Shown here piece by piece: positions 44,158 through 52,816 of a stretch of 64,000 nt of DNA (position 1 is the first letter of the stretch; each line of letters opens with the position of its first letter). Both the position numbers and the translations under genes were made by a program. The notes under the pieces were generated by a model. It had not been told where the DNA came from. It searched no databases and saw only the letters and a program-made list of their open reading frames with translations. Source of the stretch: Nocardioides_C sp963700955 (GTDB taxonomy: Bacteria; Actinomycetota; Actinomycetes; Propionibacteriales; Nocardioidaceae); the NCBI GenBank assembly GCA_963700955.1, contig CAVOZH010000009.1:124001-188000 (forward strand). Reading direction: 5' to 3'.

Positions 44158-44949
44158 TCAGGCAGGTGCCGGGGCGGAGGCTCGGCGTACTGGCATCAGT
44201 GTCTGGACCGGGTCGAACCGGAGGAAGTCGAGCAGCAAGCGGTTGACCAGGTCGGGCTTCTCCATCGGTGCGAGGTGCGACGCTCCGGGGACGACGGCCA
44301 GCTCGGCGTCCGGGATGGCCCGGTACAACGCGATGGTGTGCTCGAGTGTCACGAGGTCGTCGTCGCCGACCAGCACGAGGGTGCGCGCCCGGACCCCCGC
44401 GAGGTCGGTCAGCGGGATCCGAGGCCCCGACTGCCAGGTGGTGGCCAGCTTGGAGAAGACGATCGGCCAGTGGTCGGGGCCGTCCGGGGAGACGACGTCG
44501 TAGATCGCGCGGAACGCCTGGTACTCCGGGCTGTCAGCCGGGAGCCGGGCGGCGCGACGGAACTCCGGCACGTAGGCAGAGGCGTCTGCGTTGCCACCGA
44601 TGAGCACGAGCTTGCGGACCAGCTCCGGCCGCGCGAGCGCGATCATCAGGCCCAGGATCGCACCGTCGCTCCACCCGATGACGTGGGCCGGCGGACCGAC
44701 GACCGAGTCGATGAAGGTCGCGATGTCGTCGGCCATGAGCCGGTAGGACAACGGCCCTTCGACGTCGGGCGTATGGCCGTGGCCTCGACGTTCCGGCGCG
44801 ACCACGCGGTAGTGCTCCGCGAGCGCGTCGAACTGCGCTCCCCAGGCGGCGTTCGTGTCCATCCCGCCGTGCAGAAGGACCAGCGGCTCTCCGTGCCCAC
44901 GGGTCTCGAACCACATGTGTACGGGACCGATGTCGACATAGTCACCCAT
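44158..44949 (-). CDS. Alpha/beta fold hydrolase
   Basis: This 263-residue hydrolase has oxyanion region L-L-H-G-G, nucleophile elbow G-W-S-D-G-A (Ser), a likely acid in V-G-D-D-D-L-V and a catalytic His in G-A-S-H-L-A-P. The G-W-S-D-G-A elbow is common in actinobacterial esterase-like members. The substrate is unknown. The 219 bases between this gene and the UVR-like gene contain no supported feature. Confidence 0.82.
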   Translation of the reverse strand: MGDYVDIGPVHMWFETRGHGEPLVLLHGGMDTNAAWGAQFDALAEHYRVVAPERRGHGHTPDVEGPLSYRLMADDIATFIDSVVGPPAHVIGWSDGAILGLMIALARPELVRKLVLIGGNADASAYVPEFRRAARLPADSPEYQAFRAIYDVVSPDGPDHWPIVFSKLATTWQSGPRIPLTDLAGVRARTLVLVGDDDLVTLEHTIALYRAIPDAELAVVPGASHLAPMEKPDLVNRLLLDFLRFDPVQTLMPVRRASAPAPA

Positions 44950-45073
44950 GTCCGGCCCCCTCCTCTCACCTCAGGGAGCCCGAACCGAGGTTCGCGCCTC
45001 ACCCCTGCTCACGGTCGATTCCACAGTCCCACCGACGAGGCAGGCGGCACAGAGCCAGAAGTCCCGCAGGGAG

Positions 45074-45529
45074 TCAGCTCTGGACGACCTTGCCTCGCTT
45101 GACGCTGACCGGGATCCTCGTGAGTGGGCTCGGCGCGGGCCCACCGGTGTTGTCACCGGTCGAGAGGTCGTACGTCGACCCGTGGCAGGGGCAGACCAGC
45201 TGGTCGCCCTTCGGCGCCACGGTGCAACCGCGATGCGTGCAGATCGCCGAGAAGGCGACCACCTCGCCCTTGGTCGGCTGGGACACGATGACCGGCTTAC
45301 CGCTCGAGTCCTTCGCCGACACCGCCCCACCGACAGGTACGTCCGCGAGCGCTGCCAGACTCCCGCCGGCCTCGGCTCCCCCTCCGGAGCCGCCTGCAGA
45401 GGTGCTGGTCGAGCTGCCACCGCCGCTACCACTGCATGCGGCCACGACGAGTGCGGCGGCACCGCCGCCGGCACCGGCCAGCAGCAGGCGCCGAGAGATC
45501 GCGCTCGGGCGTACGTCGTCTGGTTCCAT
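45074..45529 (-). CDS. Exported Rieske 2Fe-2S protein with twin-arginine-like lipoprotein signal
   Basis: This is a 151-residue protein. The signal has S-R-R-L-L-L-A-G (twin-arginine-like) and ends in A-A-C (lipobox, Cys ~32), followed by a Ser/Gly linker. The Rieske cluster motifs are complete: C-T-H-R-G-C and C-P-C-H-G-S. A folded, Tat-exported, lipid-anchored iron-sulphur protein outside the membrane is expected. It is not next to cytochrome bc genes, so it is a stand-alone Rieske protein of unknown partner. ATG 45529 begins right at the signal. Confidence 0.87.
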   Translation of the reverse strand: MEPDDVRPSAISRRLLLAGAGGGAAALVVAACSGSGGGSSTSTSAGGSGGGAEAGGSLAALADVPVGGAVSAKDSSGKPVIVSQPTKGEVVAFSAICTHRGCTVAPKGDQLVCPCHGSTYDLSTGDNTGGPAPSPLTRIPVSVKRGKVVQS

Positions 45530-45680
45530 CGGGACCTCCAGGTGTCGGGTACTACCTCTACGAACCTGGCGCCGTGTTGGTTCAACCCGGCGTCCCCCGA
45601 CGTGAACCAGACGCGTTCCGGACTCGTCCTCTCTGTGTGACCGTCCGCGGCGTGCGGGCGACCGGACGAGAGGATCTTCG

Positions 45681-46091
45681 ATGACGATGCGTTGGATAGC
45701 CGCGGCAGGGGTGCTGGTCTCGGGTCTGGTGCACCTGTGGCTCTGGTACGACGGGTTCCGTGACATCGCCTGGATCGGTCCGCTGTTCCTGCTGAACGCG
45801 GTCGCGGGAGTGGTGCTCGCGGTGCTCGTCGTGTGGTGGCGGTCGTGGCTGTCGGCGCTGCTCGCCATCGGCTTCGGCGCTTCGACTCTCGTTGCGTTCC
45901 TGCTGTCGGCAACCGTCGGCCTGCTGGGCGTGCACGAGATCTTCCTCGGCACCTGGCAGATCACGTGCCTTGTCGCCGAGATCGTGGCCGTCGTCGCCGG
46001 TCTCGCCGTGCTGCGCAGCGGTGACTGGCGGCCCGCCTCACCCCTTCAGTCGCAGGACCGGGTCGCCACTCGTCGTGCGGACCTCCACTGA
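45681..46091 (+). CDS. Four-helix membrane protein
   Basis: This 136-residue protein has about four hydrophobic helices starting at M-R-W-I-A-A-A-G-V-L-V-S-G-L-V-H-L-W-L-W. The short C-terminal tail is charged. The opening G-L-V-H-L pattern is frequent in small actinobacterial membrane proteins of unknown role near Rieske or sigma/anti-sigma genes (recalled). Its last 54 bp overlap the 3' end of the anti-sigma gene on the other strand. Confidence 0.7.
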   Translation: MTMRWIAAAGVLVSGLVHLWLWYDGFRDIAWIGPLFLLNAVAGVVLAVLVVWWRSWLSALLAIGFGASTLVAFLLSATVGLLGVHEIFLGTWQITCLVAEIVAVVAGLAVLRSGDWRPASPLQSQDRVATRRADLH

Positions 46092-46766
46092 GGTGATGTC
46101 AGAGGGACGATGTGCGGTCGCCGCGACCACGGTGGTGGGCTTCCCGGCGACCGCCCGCCACGTGGCGACCTGCTCGGTGGCGCCGTCGCGGGTGCGAACC
46201 ACCAACCCGTAGGACGGCAGCTCACCGTCACCGTAGCGGTCGGTCCCGTAGGTGCAGGTGATGGTGAGCCGTGTTCCCCAGGCCACATCCTCCATCGCCA
46301 GCCTGGCGCTCAGCTGGGTCTGGTCCACCTGCGTCATGACGCGTCCCTGCGCGCTGACGGCAGGTGGCGACGGCTCGCCACCACCCAGGCCTCCGGCCAC
46401 GCCGACGGTGACTGCGGCCACTGCTGCCGCGGCAGCCGCGCCCGTGGCCACGGCCCAGGTACGTCGCCTCCGCTGATCTCGTCTGACCTCCGCGAGGAGT
46501 CGGGGTAGCAGCGTGTCAGGGAGCGGGTCCGGGACGGGGCGGTCCTCCAGCCCCTCCGGACCGACCGCACCTGGACCCACCCCCGCGGGGTCCAAGTCGG
46601 TCGCGTCGACCCGCGCCAGCAGTCCGGGCAGGCCGGCCACGTCGGCGACCGCCCGTCGACAGCCGCCACAGGTGCGCAGGTGGTCCTCGAACGCCTGCCG
46701 GTCCGCGGGCGAGAGCGCACCGAGCACGTAGGCGGCGTCGTACTGGCTGAACGCGTCGTTGATCAT
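46038..46766 (-). CDS. Zinc-finger (zf-HC2) membrane anti-sigma factor
   Basis: This 242-residue protein has the N-terminal anti-sigma zinc motif H-L-R-T-C-G-G-C (H-x3-C-x2-C) at about residues 29-36. A Gly/Pro linker, one membrane helix (A-V-A-T-G-A-A-A-A-A-A-V-A-A-V-T-V-G-V) and an extracytoplasmic domain follow. It should bind and hold the sigma factor encoded just upstream. ATG 46766 overlaps the sigma stop (ATGA). Release could follow redox change at the zinc site or regulated proteolysis. Confidence 0.9.
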   Translation of the reverse strand: MINDAFSQYDAAYVLGALSPADRQAFEDHLRTCGGCRRAVADVAGLPGLLARVDATDLDPAGVGPGAVGPEGLEDRPVPDPLPDTLLPRLLAEVRRDQRRRRTWAVATGAAAAAAVAAVTVGVAGGLGGGEPSPPAVSAQGRVMTQVDQTQLSARLAMEDVAWGTRLTITCTYGTDRYGDGELPSYGLVVRTRDGATEQVATWRAVAGKPTTVVAATAHRPSDITSVEVRTTSGDPVLRLKG

Positions 46767-47272
46767 GCGCCCACTCCCATCTCCTCGAGGGCCAGGCGCA
46801 GCGCACGAAGTGCGTAGTGCGTGCGCGACTTCACGGTGCCTTCCGGCACGCCGAGCCGCTCGGCGGCCTCCGCTACGGAGCGTCCGCGGTAGTAGCACTC
46901 GAGGAGGACCGCCCGGTGCTCGGGCGAGAGGCGGCTCACGGCTTCGGAGACCACCCAGGACTGAAGGAGCTGGTCGGTGTCGTCACCCCCGGACTGCTCC
47001 GGCGGCTCGGCGGTCGGGAAGACCGGGTGCGCGTTCTGGGCCCGCCACTCGTCGACGACGATGTTGTGGGCGACGGTGAAGAGCCAGGCGCGCAACGCGC
47101 CCTCCTCCCGTCCGAGGACCTCCGGGTGCCGCCAGGCACGAAGCAGCGTCTCCTGTGCCACGTCCTGCGCCCTGGCCCGGTCCGAGCCGACCAGCCGGAC
47201 GCAGTAGGCCCACAGCGCGGCGGCATGCGTGTCGTGCAACGCCTGCATCAGCTTCACCTGGTCTCCGGACAC
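46763..47272 (-). CDS. ECF RNA polymerase sigma factor
   Basis: This 169-residue group IV sigma factor has region 2 (D-V-A-Q-E-T-L-L-R-A-W and A-W-L-F-T-V-A-H-N) and region 4 (L-S-P-E-H-R-A-V-L-L-E-C-Y-Y and G-V-P-E-G-T-V-K-S-R-T-H-Y-A-L). It resembles SigK/SigL-like ECF factors with zinc anti-sigma partners. The GTG start at 47272 lies next to the 93-bp promoter gap after the LamG gene. Target promoters are not identified in this window. Confidence 0.92.
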   Translation of the reverse strand: MSGDQVKLMQALHDTHAAALWAYCVRLVGSDRARAQDVAQETLLRAWRHPEVLGREEGALRAWLFTVAHNIVVDEWRAQNAHPVFPTAEPPEQSGGDDTDQLLQSWVVSEAVSRLSPEHRAVLLECYYRGRSVAEAAERLGVPEGTVKSRTHYALRALRLALEEMGVGA

Positions 47273-47365
47273 TTTCGCCTCCTGTCCGTGACACGTGGCC
47301 GGACCATGGATGGTTCAGTGTGCTCCGTCCGAGGCCTCGGAGTCAGTTCCTCGACGGCGTAGACC

Positions 47366-50300
47366 TCAGGGGCTGAACTGCAACGTGAGCTGGGGCCGGC
47401 GGGCCTCCGCTAGGACCTCGTGGGACCAGAACCACAACGCGTCGGTTCCCGAGTTCGTCATGGCTAGCGTCAGCTCACCACCCAGCAAGGACTGCAGTTG
47501 CACCGGGTCGAGGTCGATCGTGTAGACGCTGTCCGGCAAGGTCCCTGCCGCCAGCGTGCCCACTACCGAGGAGCCGACGGCCGGCCGGTTGTTGTAGGTG
47601 ACCCCGGTCTCGGTCCAGCCGTTCGCCGCTGTCTTGACGTTGTGTGCCTCGGCCGCTCCAGCCGTCGACAGGTCGGTCGTCCGGATCCGCAAGGTAGCGC
47701 CCGCCAAGTGCGTCCCCACCGGCACAGCCGGCGCGTTGAACTTCAGGTAGCTCGTGTAAAGCGGGCTGCCTCGGGATGCGAGCGACGATGACGTCCCGTA
47801 GTTCGTCGCCTTCGCCGACTCGTTCACATAGGCGTCCTGGACCGCGGCGAGGGTCACCGTCACCGGATCTCCCGCAACCGCCGCCGAGGTCGCAGCCGTG
47901 GGATCACTGACGTTCCCCGCCGCGTCGGTTGCGGTGACCCGGTAGTACCAGGTCCCGGCGGGGCGGTTGGCATCCAGGAATGCCAGCTCCGTGACCGTGC
48001 CGATCTGGTTGTCCGCTGCCGGAGTGAATGCCGCGTCGGTCGACCGGTACACCTGGTACTCCTTGACGGACCGGTCATCGCTCGACGCCAACCATGACAG
48101 CCCCACGTCGTGAGCGGTCACGGTCGCCGTGAGACCTGAGGGAGCGGTGGGTGCCGCGGTGTCAGGCGCCTGGACGACAACCGACACAGCTGCCGAGGCG
48201 GCACTGGTGTTGCCGACGGCGTCACGGGCGGTCACCCGGTAGTACCACGTCCCGGCCGGCCTGGCCGCGTCGGCGAAGCTCGTCGAACCGGTCGTTCCCA
48301 CGACGGTGGTATCGCTGACCTCGAACGACGGGTCGGTGGACCGGTGCACCTGGTAGTCGACGACCCCTCGGTTGTCGTTCGAGGCGTCCCAGCTCACCGA
48401 GACGTCGTTGCCCCCGTTGACGTCGGCCTTCACGCCGGTCGGGATGGTCGGAGCCTGCGTGTCGGGCGCGGGAGTGCCGATGTCGTAGTGCTCCTGCACG
48501 CGGGACGCGCTCAGGGCCGCCGGGTACACCGCGACCTCGTCGACCGTCCCCTGGAAGTAGTCGCTGCTCCCCCGGTTCGACCAGGCGTTGAGGTTGTCTC
48601 CGCCGACCCTCCAGTAACCGGTATAGGACTGGTTCGTCGTCGTCGGGTTCGACCCGACCAGTGCTCCGTCGACGTAGAGGGCCATCCCGTCCGGGCCCTG
48701 CGTTCCCACGACGTGGTGCCAGATGTCGTTGTTGTAGCCGGGGTTGCTGGTGACCGTCGCGAACCCTCCCGTGTAGACCCCGAACGTGAGCCGACCTGTG
48801 TTGTCCATGTAGATGTGCTTGTCGTAGGAGCTGCTGTTGCCGGTCTGTCGGTCACCGAACCCGATGAGCTTGCCGCCCGACGTACTCCCGGTCTTGAACC
48901 AAAGCTCTGCCGAGAACTGCGCGGGAGATGACGTCGCGCTGCTCTCTGTCACGAGGCCCTGGCTGTCACCGCTGAGGCTCACTGCCTTGTCCAGGTTGTC
49001 CCGGAGGGCTCCGTCGGCCCCCAGAGTGGCGCCGGCCTGGTAGCTCCCGCTCTGGTCGTTGCCGGAGGCATCCTGAGCGGTCGATCCACTGGCCTCCCCG
49101 AGTCGCCAGTAGAGCTGCGGTGAGTCGCTGTAGACGGCTGCGCCATATGTGTCCGTCGGCGTCGGCGGAAGGTTCGGGACCCGGCCGGACATGCTGTAGT
49201 GGTCAGCGACCTGCTGGCGCGTGAGTGCTGCCGGGTAGACCGCCGCCTCGTCGAGGCTCCCCTCGAAGTAGTCGCTGCTGGGACGGTCCGGCCAGGCGTT
49301 GAGGTTGTCACCACCGACGTGCCAGGAGCCGGCGTAGGGCTGGGCGCTGGTGACGCCGTTGAGACCCACTCGAACGCCGTCGACGTAGAGGGCCATCCCG
49401 GTCGGCCCCTGTGTACCCACGACGTGGTGCCACGCACCGTCGTTGTACGGCGAGGACGTCTTCAAGGTCGCAGCGGAACCGGTCCAGACCCCGAAGATCA
49501 GCTGGCCGCTGTTGTTCATGTAGATGTGCCGGTCGTAGTTGCCACTGCTCCCGGTCGTCCCGTCGCCGAAGCCGATCAGCTTCCCACCACGGGTCGTGGT
49601 GGTGCGGAACCAGACCTCGGCACTGAACGCGTTCGGCGGATCGATCCGACGCTCGCCGTAGGCGTAGCCGCTGGCGCCGCCGAAGGTCGCCGAGTCGCTG
49701 GGGTCGTCGAGGATCGCTCCGGGGTCGACGGGCCGCGTCACGTCACCGGAGTACCGGCCGCTGTTGTTCATGGTCGTCTCGTCGGCCGCGAAAGTGCCGG
49801 ACTCGTCGAAGCGCCAGTACTGGCTCGCGCCGTCGGCAAGCACCCGCTTGGGGTACGGCGAGTCGGCCGTGGCGGCGGTGATCCGGACCGGGTCGGACAA
49901 CGAACTGGTGTTCGTGCCGTCTGACGCGCTGATCCGGTAGGAGTAGCTCTGTCCCGGGACGGCCGAGCTGTCCACGAACGAGACCTGCGGGTGCTGCCAC
50001 CATGACGAGGCCGCAGTTGCGGTCCCGATCGGGGTCGTAGAGCCGTTGCGGAAGACCGAGTACGTCAAGGTCTCGTCGTCGTCGTCGTGCGAGGCACGCC
50101 AGCGAACGCGTACCACGCCCGCCTCGTAGCTCGCGGCGCTGGCCACCGGGATGGTGGGCCGTCCGGTGTCGGGGGTGTCGGTGAAGCGGGTGAGGCCGCG
50201 CTGCACCGCGCCGTTCACGCGCGTGAACTCACCACCGACCCACAGATAGGGCTTCCCACCGACGGTCGAGATGACCATGTCGCGCGGCCCGAGCGGCTCG

Positions 50301-51394
50301 CTGCCGGTGCCGTCGTTGGTGTTCGGGTACCACGGCAGCAGAGTCGTGGGGTTCGCCGTCTCCTCGGCGAGAAGGTGCTGACGTACCCCGTCCGGGAATG
50401 CCTTCATCGAGGAGCAGTCGTGCGCGTGGCTGCCGCTGTACAGGACACCCTTGTGCACGACCAGCGCCTGCGTTGCCCCGAGGCAGTTGTCCCGCCACCG
50501 CTCGTTGTAGTCGCTGAGGTTGAACGCCGCGCGACCGTCGAACACGCCACCGCCGGTCCCTTCGGCGGCGATGTAGAAGGAGTCGGAGTCATGAGTGAGG
50601 TCCTGGATCGTCGATGTCATCGGGAAGAAGCCACCGGGATAGGCCTTGACCACCGAGCCCACGACCGGGTCGACCACCACCAAAGCGTGGGAGTCGGCAC
50701 TGTTCACCGTGTCGAAGTCACCACCTACAACCACGTTGCCGTTGTTCGGGTCCAGGTCCAAGGCACGCACCGACTTGTCCGCAACCGGCGCCCACGGCAG
50801 CAGCGAGCCACTCCCGGCGACGTCGGCCGCGGCAACCCTGCCCCGGACCTGACCCTGCACCGCGGTGAAGTCGCCACCGAAATAGACCTTCGAGCCCACA
50901 GTCTGGATCGCCCGCACCATGGCGTTGACCTGCCGGTCGAACGGCGTGACGGAGCAGGTCGAGATGTCGATCGCGACGAGGTTGTACCTGGTCAGACCGT
51001 TCACCCGGTTGAACGACCCACCTGCCCACAACGTCTTGCCGTCCGGCGAGACGTTCAGGCTCCGGATCTGCGGGTTCGTCTCCACAGTCGAGGTGAACTG
51101 CACGTCACACGGCAGCGGCGCGCCGGTCGCGGCATCCAGCACCGCGAAGTTCGTCCGCGTGACCGGCGACGCGGTCGACCCGTCGGGGGGGAGCAGGCGA
51201 CCGAACCTGCCGCCCACGAACACCTTGCCGCCTGACTCCGCCAACGCCCAGGTGTTCCCCTCGGTCTGCCACGTCGACAGACCGTCAGCGGTGAACCCCA
51301 ACCGCTGATCCAGACTGACCGCGGGGCCGGCCGTCAGCCCCACGAAACCGCCACTCACCAACACTGCCGCCAGCAGCCACCTCAGAGCCCGCAT
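47366..51394 (-). CDS. Large secreted LamG / fibronectin-III / DNRLRE surface protein
   Basis: This 1342-residue exported protein has a signal peptide M-R-A-L-R-W-L-L-A-A-V-L-V (GGGGGAG ribosome site; start 51394). An N-terminal beta-propeller-like region follows (about 30-425, repeated V-G-G-x-F-x-x-V-N or D-F-x-x-V). Then come one FN3 domain, two LamG/concanavalin-like domains (about 525-735 and 745-955), two more FN3 domains and a C-terminal DNRLRE domain (D-A-Y-V-N-E...N-Y-G-T-S-S-S-L). The two LamG domains are near-duplicates. No sortase motif or membrane anchor is seen at the end. It probably binds carbohydrate, and its position right after the polysaccharide operon suggests the exported polymer. 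Confidence 0.85.
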   Translation of the reverse strand: MRALRWLLAAVLVSGGFVGLTAGPAVSLDQRLGFTADGLSTWQTEGNTWALAESGGKVFVGGRFGRLLPPDGSTASPVTRTNFAVLDAATGAPLPCDVQFTSTVETNPQIRSLNVSPDGKTLWAGGSFNRVNGLTRYNLVAIDISTCSVTPFDRQVNAMVRAIQTVGSKVYFGGDFTAVQGQVRGRVAAADVAGSGSLLPWAPVADKSVRALDLDPNNGNVVVGGDFDTVNSADSHALVVVDPVVGSVVKAYPGGFFPMTSTIQDLTHDSDSFYIAAEGTGGGVFDGRAAFNLSDYNERWRDNCLGATQALVVHKGVLYSGSHAHDCSSMKAFPDGVRQHLLAEETANPTTLLPWYPNTNDGTGSEPLGPRDMVISTVGGKPYLWVGGEFTRVNGAVQRGLTRFTDTPDTGRPTIPVASAASYEAGVVRVRWRASHDDDDETLTYSVFRNGSTTPIGTATAASSWWQHPQVSFVDSSAVPGQSYSYRISASDGTNTSSLSDPVRITAATADSPYPKRVLADGASQYWRFDESGTFAADETTMNNSGRYSGDVTRPVDPGAILDDPSDSATFGGASGYAYGERRIDPPNAFSAEVWFRTTTTRGGKLIGFGDGTTGSSGNYDRHIYMNNSGQLIFGVWTGSAATLKTSSPYNDGAWHHVVGTQGPTGMALYVDGVRVGLNGVTSAQPYAGSWHVGGDNLNAWPDRPSSDYFEGSLDEAAVYPAALTRQQVADHYSMSGRVPNLPPTPTDTYGAAVYSDSPQLYWRLGEASGSTAQDASGNDQSGSYQAGATLGADGALRDNLDKAVSLSGDSQGLVTESSATSSPAQFSAELWFKTGSTSGGKLIGFGDRQTGNSSSYDKHIYMDNTGRLTFGVYTGGFATVTSNPGYNNDIWHHVVGTQGPDGMALYVDGALVGSNPTTTNQSYTGYWRVGGDNLNAWSNRGSSDYFQGTVDEVAVYPAALSASRVQEHYDIGTPAPDTQAPTIPTGVKADVNGGNDVSVSWDASNDNRGVVDYQVHRSTDPSFEVSDTTVVGTTGSTSFADAARPAGTWYYRVTARDAVGNTSAASAAVSVVVQAPDTAAPTAPSGLTATVTAHDVGLSWLASSDDRSVKEYQVYRSTDAAFTPAADNQIGTVTELAFLDANRPAGTWYYRVTATDAAGNVSDPTAATSAAVAGDPVTVTLAAVQDAYVNESAKATNYGTSSSLASRGSPLYTSYLKFNAPAVPVGTHLAGATLRIRTTDLSTAGAAEAHNVKTAANGWTETGVTYNNRPAVGSSVVGTLAAGTLPDSVYTIDLDPVQLQSLLGGELTLAMTNSGTDALWFWSHEVLAEARRPQLTLQFSP

Positions 51395-51577
51395 GACTCC
51401 CCCGCTCTCAGCCAAAGAAAAGACACCCCATGGGGCGCGTTGCCGTCAGCGTAGGGAGGAGGCGATCTCCCTTCAGACGAACAAGTCCGTCAGCGGTGCT
51501 TTTACACCAGACAGGGGACTTGCCGTCTTTCTAAAGACAGAGCAACCAATTCAGCAGTTCAGGGGGCGTAACGGCGC
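51395..51577. promoter_or_regulatory. Promoter gap of the LamG gene with a small palindrome
   Basis: The 183-bp gap between the flippase stop and the LamG start is A/T-richer than its surroundings. It contains GTCTTTCTAAAGAC (51526-51539), a perfect 6-bp dyad with a 2-bp centre. It is a candidate operator or a weak terminator of the polysaccharide operon; no regulator is assigned. Confidence 0.4.
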
Positions 51578-52816
51578 TCAGGCCGCAGCTGGGTCCGGAC
51601 GTTCCTCGGGCTGTCCCTCCGGGTCCCGAAGAGCCTGCCAGGCAATGACGGCAGAGAGCAGGGCCGCGAAGGCGAAGGCTGCGGCAGCGGCCTCAGCCGT
51701 GCGCCAGAGTAGGAGCACGACGATCCCCGCGAGGACGGTCACGACCGACATGACCAGCTTCTGCTGGAACAGCCGCCTCGCCTCACCGCGCACGGTCAGA
51801 CCGATGACAGCGGGAGTGGTGAGACCGATGAGCAGGTACTCGACCACGGTGTACGGCAGAACCGCGCGCGTTCCCCGCCAGGTCGCTCCCAAGGCGATCT
51901 CGCCCCAGGCCGTAGGGACGAGCAGGAGGACCGCGCCCCACATGCCCACGATGACCGTCATGCCGGTCGCGAGCAGTGCGCAGGCGCGAACGATGTCACG
52001 ACGGCTCATCCGGGCGACGACGGGAGTCACCACGAGGTGCAGGTAGGCGAGCAGGACGTTCACCGGGCCCATCAGCGTGCTGGCTCCTCGGAGAGAGCCG
52101 GCGGCGGCCTCTGCGACGAGGTACGCGGCCGCGGTGACGACGACAAGGTTGGAGCCGAACGTCACGGCCGCACCGAAGGCGCGGGACTCGCCGACAAGGA
52201 ACCGGGTGCGGAGGTCCCCGAGGCCACCTCGAATGTCGGGTCCGATCCACATCGCCAGACTCGCGGTCGCGAGGGCCACCGTCGCGGCTCCCAGCCAGAT
52301 CGAGATGACCAGCGAGGGCGTCATGTCGCCGGAGTACAGGAACGCCGCGCCGATGATGGCGACCCAGACCAGGTCCGAGAGGAATGCAGCACTCGGACGC
52401 CCGGACGCCACCGCGCCGAACCGAAGCGCGTCCTGGATGCAGACCACAGGGGTGGCCACCGCCATGACGGCGAGCAGCGCCGGGTCGCCGCCCGGCACCA
52501 GGAACAGGCCGGTGAGTGCAACGATGAGCGCGAGGGGAAGCGCGAGCAGCACGAGCGAGCCCGTGAGCCTGCTCGTCACCGTCCTGGCTTCGTCGGCACT
52601 CTGGGCCAGTGAGATGCGCACACCGAAGAACGACCGGCTGACCGCGAGGACCAGGATCAAGACCGTGTACATCAACGAGAAGCGGCCGAACTCGTCCGCC
52701 GACACGGATCTGGCGATCAGCACCACGGCCAGGACGTTCCCGACGCTCGAGAGCACCTGGTCGGCAAGACCGATCAGACGCGGCCGCCAGGTCCTGATCA
52801 CCTGGGTGGCCGTCAT
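51578..52816 (-). CDS. Wzx-like polysaccharide flippase (MOP superfamily)
   Basis: This 412-residue integral membrane protein has about 12 hydrophobic segments in the oligosaccharide-flippase pattern, beginning with an N-terminal L-A-D-Q-V-L-S-S-V-G-N-V-L-A-V-V-L-I-A-R. It should translocate lipid-linked repeat units across the membrane. It overlaps the kinase-like gene by 4 bp (ATGA) and is the last gene before the gap ahead of the LamG protein. The C-terminus is a short Pro/Glu-rich tail. Confidence 0.78.
   Translation of the reverse strand: MTATQVIRTWRPRLIGLADQVLSSVGNVLAVVLIARSVSADEFGRFSLMYTVLILVLAVSRSFFGVRISLAQSADEARTVTSRLTGSLVLLALPLALIVALTGLFLVPGGDPALLAVMAVATPVVCIQDALRFGAVASGRPSAAFLSDLVWVAIIGAAFLYSGDMTPSLVISIWLGAATVALATASLAMWIGPDIRGGLGDLRTRFLVGESRAFGAAVTFGSNLVVVTAAAYLVAEAAAGSLRGASTLMGPVNVLLAYLHLVVTPVVARMSRRDIVRACALLATGMTVIVGMWGAVLLLVPTAWGEIALGATWRGTRAVLPYTVVEYLLIGLTTPAVIGLTVRGEARRLFQQKLVMSVVTVLAGIVVLLLWRTAEAAAAAFAFAALLSAVIAWQALRDPEGQPEERPDPAAA

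Noticed and set aside
47498..51235. Several 100-380-codon plus-strand frames opposite the LamG gene
   Set aside because: They are shadows of high-G+C coding sequence on the other strand, with Arg/Val/His-rich, domain-free translations.
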